NCBI GenBank assembly: GCA_947573015.1
Contig: CANPDS010000101.1
Span: 1-8,406 of the forward strand
From: an uncultured Muribaculum sp.
Lineage (GTDB): Bacteria; Bacteroidota; Bacteroidia; Bacteroidales; Muribaculaceae
DNA: 8,406 nucleotides
Direction: 5' to 3'
Shown here: positions 1 through 6,090 of the stretch, piece after piece
Layout of the letters: every line of letters begins with the position of its first letter
Position numbering within the stretch: the stretch's first letter is position 1
Program-made: the position numbers and the translations under genes
The notes under the pieces: model-generated
Seen by the model: the letters and a program-made list of their open reading frames with translations, nothing else
What the model was told of the DNA's origin: nothing
Databases searched by the model: none

Positions 1-256
1 TATTCAATTTTATAGCTTTATACTCACTGCGGCATGCATCCGTCGCTTTTTGCTCTCATTTTCAGTTGTGTAGGTGACTATATTCCTTCATCTTCGTGCA
101 AAAATCATCTGGATTTATGCGCCCGGAAAGTATAAAATAATTTCCATGACTTACTTATAACAAATAATATGCGCAAAAGGTCGGTGTCGGATACGATTTT
201 AAGAGAGTGTATGGACCGTATTTTTAAGCAAACACATTGTCATGGGAGCGCTATTC
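1..256. other. AT-rich intergenic stretch with no supported gene
   Basis: This stretch lies downstream of the lolE-like stop codon and runs to the window edge. On the minus strand the open frames are only about 8 to 14 codons. On the plus strand a 48-codon frame (169-315) runs into the 3' end of the lolE-like gene in antisense and has no ribosome-binding or family signal. I found no stable GC-rich hairpin followed by a T-run, so no terminator can be assigned. No clean TAnnTTTG promoter box was found on either strand; a minus-strand TAAAATTG near 7-14 is one mismatch away but lacks a -33 partner. Confidence 0.6.
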
Positions 257-1519
257 TTATTCGTAGCGCATGGATTTGGCCGGACTTACCGATGCTATCA
301 GTCGGCCTGGTATGAGCAGCACGGCCTTTGCGAGGATAAATACCCCGATGTTTAGGGCTATGATCTGCCAAGGATCGATCTCTACCGGCACGAAATCGAG
401 GTAGTATGCTTCAGGATCAAGCGGTAGTATGTGGCAATGGCGCTGGAGTAGCATCAGCGATAGTCCGATCGCGTTTCCTATTACCATGCCGTAGACCACA
501 AGGCGGCGCCCGAGCATGGAGAATATGCGGCTGATGGATGCATTGGTGGCTCCGAGAGCTTTTAGCAGCCCTATCATGCGCACTCGCTCAAGGATGATGA
601 TGAAAAGTGATGATACAAGTGTAAATGCGGATACGAGCGCCATGAGCACAAGCACCACTATGACATTTGTGTCGAGCAAGGCCAGCCAGTTGAAATACAT
701 CATTCCTGAGGAGTTGACGGTGGAGATACGGTACATGCCGTCGAGCCTTCCGGCCCATGCCTCGCGCATCATACGCTCCTGAAGTGTCATTGCAGAGGCG
801 TCGATGTCGGATATGTCGCGTAGATACAGATCGAGGCGGGTGCCTTGGAGGGAGTCAAGTGAATTTATCCCTTGCAGCAGGCTGACAGGTGAGAATGTGT
901 AAATGTTGTCGTAATCGGAAAAGTGGGTGTCGTATAGCGCCGCGATGGTAAGGCGGCGGGTGCGCACCCCTTCGTCGGTGAAAAAATAAGCAAATACTCT
1001 ATCACCCACCGACAGCGACAGCTTGTCGGCAATGGCAGTAGAGAGGACTACCGTATTGTTGTCATCGTCGGTTTCTGACGGCCATATCCCGGTGGTTACT
1101 GCAGATTGTATGAAGTCTGCTCCGGGCCCGGGAGTGAGCCCACGCATCACTATGCCTTGGAAGTCGGAGTCGGTCTTCAGTACGGCAGGGTGCTCCACAA
1201 CCAGTTCGGCAGTATCGAAAAGCTCTGTATCGTCGATGATATTTTTAAGCTGTTGAGAATATGTAATAGTTGATGCGTCGGATAATCCGGCTCCTTCAAA
1301 TCTGGTATGTTCGCCGGCAGGGAGAATCGATACATGAGCATCGAATCCCATCACCTTGCGTCGGATTTCATTCTTAAATCCGGTGACGATGCATAGCGCG
1401 GCCATCATTATGACCATCGCAAGTGATATGCCGGCGATGGCCATGACGATACCTGTGGCTGTGCCTCCTCCACGATTGGAGAGGCGCATGCGTGAGGCTA
1501 TCAACCGCTCGTAACTCAT
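257..1519 (-). CDS. LolC/LolE-type ABC transporter permease (lipoprotein release)
   Basis: This is a 420-residue inner-membrane permease of the FtsX/MacB superfamily. By family it would work with a LolD-type ATPase to extract outer-membrane lipoproteins from the inner membrane and pass them to a periplasmic carrier. The layout is typical of the family: a short cytoplasmic N-terminus (MSYERLIASR), a first membrane helix at about residues 22-47, a periplasmic domain at about 50-278, then the FtsX domain with three helices at about 283-310, 338-358 and 386-406. The segment after the second helix (ERVRMIGLLKALGAT, 311-325) is the conserved cytoplasmic loop that contacts the ATPase, and LPLDPEAYYLDFVPV (365-379) is a strong LolC/E signature. 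No ATPase gene is present in the window. The ATG at 1519 is 20 bases after the aminotransferase stop with no Shine-Dalgarno, which suggests an operon and possibly coupled translation. LolC and LolE cannot be told apart here, so no symbol is given. Confidence 0.9.
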   Translation of the reverse strand: MSYERLIASRMRLSNRGGGTATGIVMAIAGISLAMVIMMAALCIVTGFKNEIRRKVMGFDAHVSILPAGEHTRFEGAGLSDASTITYSQQLKNIIDDTELFDTAELVVEHPAVLKTDSDFQGIVMRGLTPGPGADFIQSAVTTGIWPSETDDDNNTVVLSTAIADKLSLSVGDRVFAYFFTDEGVRTRRLTIAALYDTHFSDYDNIYTFSPVSLLQGINSLDSLQGTRLDLYLRDISDIDASAMTLQERMMREAWAGRLDGMYRISTVNSSGMMYFNWLALLDTNVIVVLVLMALVSAFTLVSSLFIIILERVRMIGLLKALGATNASISRIFSMLGRRLVVYGMVIGNAIGLSLMLLQRHCHILPLDPEAYYLDFVPVEIDPWQIIALNIGVFILAKAVLLIPGRLIASVSPAKSMRYE

Positions 1520-1539
1520 GCGTCAGTATTGATTGCGGC

Positions 1540-2742
1540 TTAAGGCATCACGCGTCCGGGGTAGGCTTTGAGTGCCTCCTGAAGCACTTTCATGGCTTTT
1601 GCAAGCTCTTCCTTGCATAGCACGTAGGCCATGCGCACTTCGTCGCGACCCATGCCTTCGGTAGTGTAGAATCCGGAGGCCGGAGCCATGAAGATGGTCT
1701 GTCCCTCATACTCAAACTCCTGAAGACACCATTCGCAGAATTTATCGGCATCATCGACCGGAAGTTTCACAACGGTATAAAATGCTCCCATTGGTATCGG
1801 ACTGTAGCATCCCGGGATTTTGTTGAGCTGATCAATGAGGAATTTGCGTCGCTCGACATATTCATTGTATGTGGCGAGCATGTATTCCTGTGGAGTGTCG
1901 ATGGAGGCCTCGGCTACGAGCTGTCCGAGCAATGGAGGACTGAGGCGTGCCTGACAGAATTTCATGATGTTTTTCTTCAGCTCCTTGTGCTTTGTGATCA
2001 GAGCTCCGATACGTATGCCGCACTCGTTGTAGCGCTTTGATACGGAATCGATCAGCACCACCTGCTCCTCAATGCCCGGCAGATGGAATGCGGAGATGTA
2101 TGGTGCACCGGTGTAGCAGAATTCTCGATATACCTCGTCGGAATATAGGAACAGATCGTATTTCTTGACCAGATCACGTATCTGCAACATCTCTTTCATC
2201 GTATAGAGATAGCCTGTAGGATTGTTGGGATTGCAGATCAGTATGCCTTTGGTCTTGGGAGTGATCAATTCCTCAAATTTTTCTACTGGGGGCAGGGCGA
2301 AACCCTCGTCGATAGATGAGGGGACGGTGATAATCTTGGCTCCTGCCGAGATGGCAAATGCCATGTAGTTGGCATATGCCGGTTCGGGCACGATGATCTC
2401 ATCGCCCGGATCGAGAGTGGCCATGAATGCGAAGAGCACTGCCTCGCTGCCACCGGTTGTGACGATGATATCGTCGGTATCGACCTCGATATTAAAGCGC
2501 TTGTAGTATTGACGTAGTTTCTCGCGGAGAGAAAGCAATCCTTCGGATGGACTATATTCCAGCACATTGCGGTCGATATGCTTGAGCACATCGAGGCCTT
2601 CCTGAGGAGTCGGCACATCCGGTTGGCCGATATTCAGATGGTATACCTTTACGCCTCGCTCCTTGGCTTCATTGGCCAGAGGCACGAGTCGTCTGATAGG
2701 TGATGCCGGCATTTCAGTGCCGCGCTGTGATACTTTTGGCAT
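1540..2742 (-). CDS. PLP-dependent aminotransferase, class I/II (aspartate aminotransferase-like)
   Basis: This is a fold-type I pyridoxal-phosphate aminotransferase of about 400 residues, the usual length for the family. Visible signatures, numbered from the chosen start, are: the substrate-side LNIGQPDVPTP (37-46); TTGGSEA (95-101), which binds the cofactor phosphate; NPNNPTG (171-177) with the pyridine-contacting Asn174; SDEVY (201-205) with Asp202 pairing the pyridine nitrogen and Tyr205; the Schiff-base lysine Lys236 in DSVSKRYNECGIRIG; and EVRMAYV (368-374) with Arg370 for the substrate carboxylate. All catalytic residues are present. Amino-acid specificity cannot be read from sequence; aspartate or a broad range is likely. 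The frame stays open to a TTG at 2796, but the ATG at 2742 is preferred: homology begins there, it follows an A/T-rich leader common in Bacteroidota, and it leaves a 54-base gap after ribBA. It probably shares a transcript with ribBA upstream and the lolE-like gene downstream. Confidence 0.92.
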   Translation of the reverse strand: MPKVSQRGTEMPASPIRRLVPLANEAKERGVKVYHLNIGQPDVPTPQEGLDVLKHIDRNVLEYSPSEGLLSLREKLRQYYKRFNIEVDTDDIIVTTGGSEAVLFAFMATLDPGDEIIVPEPAYANYMAFAISAGAKIITVPSSIDEGFALPPVEKFEELITPKTKGILICNPNNPTGYLYTMKEMLQIRDLVKKYDLFLYSDEVYREFCYTGAPYISAFHLPGIEEQVVLIDSVSKRYNECGIRIGALITKHKELKKNIMKFCQARLSPPLLGQLVAEASIDTPQEYMLATYNEYVERRKFLIDQLNKIPGCYSPIPMGAFYTVVKLPVDDADKFCEWCLQEFEYEGQTIFMAPASGFYTTEGMGRDEVRMAYVLCKEELAKAMKVLQEALKAYPGRVMP

Positions 2743-2796
2743 AAAAATAGTGGAGGGAGGTATTATTCTATGATTTATGTTGGGAAGGATTTGCAA

Positions 2797-3057
2797 TCAG
2801 AGATTGTGGAGGTGATGTCCCATACGGTCTTTTTTTGTGCGCATGTAGCGAAGGTTGTATGGATTTGGCTCAACTTCGATGGGTACATTTTCTACCACTT
2901 CAAGGCCATAGCTCTGCAAACCAACGCGTTTTACCGGGTTGTTGGTCATGAGGCGCATCTTTCGCACACCTATCTCGCGGAGAATCTGTGCTCCTACGCC
3001 ATAATCACGTTCGTCGGCGAGGTGGCCGAGGCATATGTTGGCCTCTACAGTATCCAT
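2797..3057 (-). pseudogene. ribA: 3' fragment of ribBA: C-terminal part of GTP cyclohydrolase II
   Basis: This 86-codon frame carries the conserved end of the RibA domain: MDTVEANICLGHLADERDYG, then LREIGVRKMRLMTNNPVKR and NPYNLRYMRTKKDRMGH. It includes the arginine in GVRKMRLMTNNP, in the region of E. coli Arg128, the proposed nucleophile for GTP. The frame stays open a little upstream, to about 3072. Its ATG at 3057 overlaps the stop codon of the first fragment (3045-3047), so translational reinitiation is physically possible. It would yield only a piece without the zinc site. The lack of any further stop or substitution damage argues that the break is recent or artefactual. Confidence 0.75.
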
Positions 3058-3992
3058 GCCGTTTTCATGTTCTCCATTAGACCTATGCCACGCCCTTCCT
3101 GATTGAGGTAAACTACGGCTCCACGCCCCTCTTTTTCAATCATTTGAAGAGCTTTGTGTAGCTGATCGCCACAGTCGCAACGCATGCTGCCGAAAATGTC
3201 GCCGGTGGCGCACGATGAGTGCACACGCACTAATGCAGGCTCGTCGCTTCCGGCGAGATCTCCTTTTATGATGGCTATGTGTTCCAGTCCGTTGCTCTTC
3301 TGTCGGAACGGAATCAGACGGAAGTGTCCGTAGGCAGTAGGCATGTCTACCTCCACGCCTTTCTCCACCAGGGATTCCTGCTTCAGACGATAGGTAATAA
3401 GGTCGGCTATGGATATGAGTTTGAATCCCCATTCGTCGGCGCGACGGCGCAACTCCGGTAACCGGGCCATAGATCCGTCATCGCTCATTATCTCCATCAA
3501 AGCGGCAGCTGGCTGAAGTCCTGACAGTCGTGCCAGATCTACGGCAGCTTCTGTATGGCCAGAGCGGCGCAGCACTCCCTTATCCTGGGCATAAAGTGGA
3601 TTGATGTGTCCAGGACGTCCGAATGTAGCCGGTGTTGAAGACGGATCTGCGAGAGCACGGATTGTGGCGGCACGGTCCTGTATGCTTACTCCGGTAGAGC
3701 AACCTTCCAATTTGTCGACCGTGATGGTGAAAGGTGTGCCGAGCACGGATGTGTTGTCGGTGACTTGATGGGCAAGCTCGAGTTCCTGACAGCGTGATAT
3801 TGTCAATGGAACGCAAAGCACTCCACGGGCATTTTTCAGCATGAAGTTGACCTGTTCCGGAGTGATTTTCTCTGCGGCTACAATGAGGTCTCCTTCGTTT
3901 TCGCGGTCTTCATCATCAACTACTATGACAAAGCGTCCCTCGCGGAAATCAGCGAGAGCATCTTCGATTGAGTCAAGTCGTATCTTATCCAT
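3045..3992 (-). CDS. ribB: 5' fragment of ribBA: complete RibB domain plus truncated RibA domain
   Basis: As sequenced, the first open frame would give a 315-residue product. Residues 1 to about 203 form a complete DHBP synthase domain that converts ribulose 5-phosphate to 3,4-dihydroxy-2-butanone 4-phosphate and formate. It has the acidic metal/substrate loop DDEDRENEGDL (26-36), CSTGVSIQDRAATIRAL (98-114), the metal-binding histidine in RSGHTEAA (143-150, His146) and Glu167 in EIMSDDGSMARL. Residues from about 218 start the GTP cyclohydrolase II domain and include zinc ligands Cys261, Cys272 and Cys274, but the protein ends eleven residues after GRGIGL. RibB activity could survive. RibA activity should not, because the second half of that active site is missing. 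Whether the truncated protein folds cannot be told from sequence. Confidence 0.7.
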   Translation of the reverse strand: MDKIRLDSIEDALADFREGRFVIVVDDEDRENEGDLIVAAEKITPEQVNFMLKNARGVLCVPLTISRCQELELAHQVTDNTSVLGTPFTITVDKLEGCSTGVSIQDRAATIRALADPSSTPATFGRPGHINPLYAQDKGVLRRSGHTEAAVDLARLSGLQPAAALMEIMSDDGSMARLPELRRRADEWGFKLISIADLITYRLKQESLVEKGVEVDMPTAYGHFRLIPFRQKSNGLEHIAIIKGDLAGSDEPALVRVHSSCATGDIFGSMRCDCGDQLHKALQMIEKEGRGAVVYLNQEGRGIGLMENMKTAWIL

Positions 3993-4070
3993 TTTTATGG
4001 CTTTATGCAATTTATATTTTCAGAACCGTTGTAGTCTATATGAGGTGGGTTCCTGTATTTATTTTCGGTG
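3993..4070 (-). other. Short gap between the LptF-type permease gene and ribBA, no riboswitch or promoter seen
   Basis: This 78-base A/T-rich gap separates the permease stop codon from the ribBA ATG. It is too short for a complete FMN (RFN) riboswitch and shows none of its conserved stems. A minus-strand ATAAATTG just before the start resembles a Bacteroidota -7 box only partly and has no TTG partner at the right distance. The simplest reading is an untranslated spacer within an operon. Confidence 0.5.
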
Positions 4071-6014
4071 TTATATTCCATCGTCATTGTTCCCGGCTGC
4101 CGAGGTTGTATCCAGGATGCCGATTAATTCGGCATCTGTGGTGCGGATATGCTCAAGTTGTTCGCGTAGATGCGACAGTTGGCGCAATCCTATAAGATAC
4201 AATGGAAATCCAAGTGGAAACAATATGATAAACGCCCAACTGAGAACTTTGTTGGCGGCAGGGTGGTAGAACCACAGATTCAGTACCTCGGGAAGTTCCA
4301 TGAGTTTGAGTATGACCATCCTTTCACGGGAATTGGAAAGATAGTCAACCATTTGCTCAAGTTCGGCGCGGATCGCGTGCAGTTTGATTGGGTCATATCC
4401 ATTCAGCCAATATGCGGTGTAGGCTGGACGTGAGGGGTTGGCATTTAGGAATGATGTTATGTTGGCATTGAGGTTGTGAATTTTCTCTTTGGCAACAGGT
4501 ACCGATACTTCATTTATTACTACTTCTTTCAATTCAAGCTTGCGCATCTGGCTGCGGCCCAATAGCTTGCGGAAGAAATTGGCATATGCGTCGCGGTTGA
4601 ATACGGCGGAATCGTTTACAGCCTTGTAGGTAAAGAATACTCCCAATGGCAGCAATACAAATGTCGACAGCCACATGCCTTCCCATACTTCAAGGCGTCC
4701 TTCACGCGCCATCTTATAACCGGTATTGTCAATGATGTAGTAGAATATGAACAGGAATACCGATATGACGAGCGGCATGCCAAGACCACCCTTTCGTATG
4801 ATGGCTCCAAGCGGAGCACCGATGAAAAAGAATACGATGCAAGCCATGGAGAGGGTGAATTTTTTCATCAGCTCAATGGCATGACGGCGTATTACGCGCC
4901 GGTCATCGTTCATCGTATATGAACGGAACTCGTATTCCTGCTTGGTGCGCTTGGCTTTTTCAAGTGCCTGATTCAGATAGCTCTTTGTGAATGCAGGATT
5001 GGCACCGGAGAAGAGTGAATCGATATTGAGCGGATGAGCCATTGCTACCGGAGCCTGCGGAACGGCACGCATACCTGTGTCGGTTGGCTCATAGCGGTAA
5101 TAATTCAGTCCGAAATAGCGCTGGGTCTTTATGTCGTGGCCGTATACTTCACCTATGCTGTCGAGGCGTGTGGTGACGGAGTCGATAGTGGCTTGAAGTT
5201 CCGCAATGTTTTTACCAACATACTGGTTACGCATGCCGCTTTCGTCCATTCTGTTGAAGTTGGCATCGAAAGCTATAAGCACTTCTTTATCAGAGAATGA
5301 TTCGCGTCGGTATGGAACGTTGTTGGATGAGAATGTAGATCCTTGCTCACGCAGATTCTCGAATTGTTCGCCGCTCCAGAGGTTGAGTATGAGGTGCGAT
5401 TTATCGTCGGTCATACTTATCTTGCCCGAATCGGCATATATTATAGTGGCGTTGTCGGTACCTTTCGATACATTATATATCAGAAGGTCGTGGAGCATTC
5501 CAGTTTCGCGGTCTTTCTCTTTTACAAATAGATTGAATCCGGTGATCTGATCGTAAAACACGCCTTCCGGTATCTCAAGTTCCGGCGATTTCTGCTTCAT
5601 GGAGTAGAGCAGCGTGTACATCTTCGCTTGTGCTACCGGCAATACGTTGTTCTGGAAAAAGAATGCGCCTATCGCCACAAGAATCATAAGCGCTATCAGC
5701 GGACGCATTGATTTTATAAGAGATACTCCTGATGCCTTCATGGCAGTAAGCTCAAACTGTTCGCCGAGATTGCCGAAAGTCATCAGTGAGGCGAGTAGTA
5801 TGGCTAATGGGAGCGCCATTGGCACCATGGTGAGGGCTGCGTAGAAAAATAGCTCACCGATCACGCTCATTTCCAACCCCTTGCCTACGAGGTCGTCGAT
5901 GTAGCGCCAGAGGAATTGCATGAGCACGATAAAGAGGCATATAAGGAATGTCATGACAAACAGAGGCAGGAAGCTCTGTAGCATGAACATGTATAGACGC
6001 TTTATACGTAGCAT
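4071..6014 (-). CDS. LptF/LptG-family (YjgP/YjgQ) permease, long form with C-terminal extension
   Basis: This 647-residue inner-membrane protein belongs to the LptF/LptG family, which with the LptB ATPase lifts lipopolysaccharide out of the inner membrane toward the periplasmic bridge. The core is typical: membrane helices at about 13-36, 53-80 and 101-121, a periplasmic domain from about 122 to 380 (with GVFYDQITGFNLFVKE at 151-166, the usual start of the jellyroll region), then helices at about 385-405, 410-430 and 446-464. The cytoplasmic stretch FGNLGEQFELTAMKASGVS (80-98) is a hallmark of the family and contacts LptB. It is far longer than E. coli LptF or LptG (about 360 residues). There is an enlarged, partly helical periplasmic region (about 255-375). 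There is also a tail after residue 465 with one more hydrophobic segment (about 589-610) and a coiled-coil-like end. LptF and LptG cannot be separated here. The ATG at 6014 lies 44 bases downstream of a good Bacteroidota -7 element. Confidence 0.9.
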   Translation of the reverse strand: MLRIKRLYMFMLQSFLPLFVMTFLICLFIVLMQFLWRYIDDLVGKGLEMSVIGELFFYAALTMVPMALPLAILLASLMTFGNLGEQFELTAMKASGVSLIKSMRPLIALMILVAIGAFFFQNNVLPVAQAKMYTLLYSMKQKSPELEIPEGVFYDQITGFNLFVKEKDRETGMLHDLLIYNVSKGTDNATIIYADSGKISMTDDKSHLILNLWSGEQFENLREQGSTFSSNNVPYRRESFSDKEVLIAFDANFNRMDESGMRNQYVGKNIAELQATIDSVTTRLDSIGEVYGHDIKTQRYFGLNYYRYEPTDTGMRAVPQAPVAMAHPLNIDSLFSGANPAFTKSYLNQALEKAKRTKQEYEFRSYTMNDDRRVIRRHAIELMKKFTLSMACIVFFFIGAPLGAIIRKGGLGMPLVISVFLFIFYYIIDNTGYKMAREGRLEVWEGMWLSTFVLLPLGVFFTYKAVNDSAVFNRDAYANFFRKLLGRSQMRKLELKEVVINEVSVPVAKEKIHNLNANITSFLNANPSRPAYTAYWLNGYDPIKLHAIRAELEQMVDYLSNSRERMVILKLMELPEVLNLWFYHPAANKVLSWAFIILFPLGFPLYLIGLRQLSHLREQLEHIRTTDAELIGILDTTSAAGNNDDGI

Positions 6015-6058
6015 GACGGGTGATGTCGGTTGATTGCTTATACGGTTTAATCAAGCGA

Positions 6059-6090
6059 CAAATTTACGTATTTCCCGTCAACTAAACAAA
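6059..6090 (-). promoter_or_regulatory. Bacteroidota-type promoter for the LptF-type permease operon
   Basis: On the minus strand a TTTG (-33 box, 6087-6090) is followed by exactly 20 bases and then TAAATTTG (-7 box, 6059-6066). This matches the Bacteroidota primary-sigma pattern TTTG / TAnnTTTG in sequence and spacing. The -33 box touches the creD stop codon (6091-6093). The leader to the ATG at 6014 would be roughly 35-40 bases. The promoter probably drives the permease, ribBA, aminotransferase and lolE-like genes. Confidence 0.72.

Larger units (their letters stand above)
2797..3992 (-). pseudogene. ribBA: ribBA, riboflavin biosynthesis bifunctional gene, broken by an internal frameshifting deletion
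   Basis: Intact RibBA joins 3,4-dihydroxy-2-butanone-4-phosphate synthase (RibB, N-terminal) to GTP cyclohydrolase II (RibA, C-terminal), which supply the two precursors of riboflavin. Both domains are recognisable, but the frame changes at about 3066-3074. The first frame reads through the zinc cysteines (SSCATGD, RCDCG) to GRGIGLM, then MENMKTAWIL and TAG. A second frame picks up at ENGMDTVEAN and continues with full conservation to TGA at 2797. Compared with E. coli RibA (GLLNKIRAYALQDQGYDT), the join skips the residues equivalent to RAYALQ plus one base, about 19 bases. The lost part includes the tyrosine matching Tyr105 of E. coli RibA, which is catalytically important. The ATG at 3992 is chosen over the in-frame TTG at 4010. 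The gene lies 78 bases after the LptF-type permease gene, with no room for an FMN riboswitch. It could be a true recent mutation or a sequencing/assembly error. Confidence 0.87.

Noticed and set aside
169..315. Small 48-codon plus-strand frame
   Set aside because: No ribosome-binding signal or promoter, and its second half is antisense to the lolE-like 3' end; length is within chance.
2743..2796. Longer aminotransferase start at the TTG at 2796
   Set aside because: The extra 18 residues do not look like part of the family, and TTG is less likely than the ATG at 2742. They also begin directly at the ribBA stop.
3061..3080. Programmed ribosomal frameshift in ribBA
   Set aside because: There is no slippery heptamer at the junction, and no shift could restore the missing six residues including the catalytic tyrosine. 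A deletion or sequence error explains the data better.
2770..3102. 110-codon open frame on the plus strand
   Set aside because: It is the antisense shadow of the conserved RibA C-terminal region and shows no family signal.
3993..4070. FMN riboswitch before ribBA
   Set aside because: The gap is too short and lacks the conserved stems.
3841..4269. 142-codon open frame on the plus strand
   Set aside because: It lies antisense to ribBA and the end of the LptF-type permease gene, both with strong homology. Its translation is low-complexity Ser/Arg-rich with no recognisable domain.
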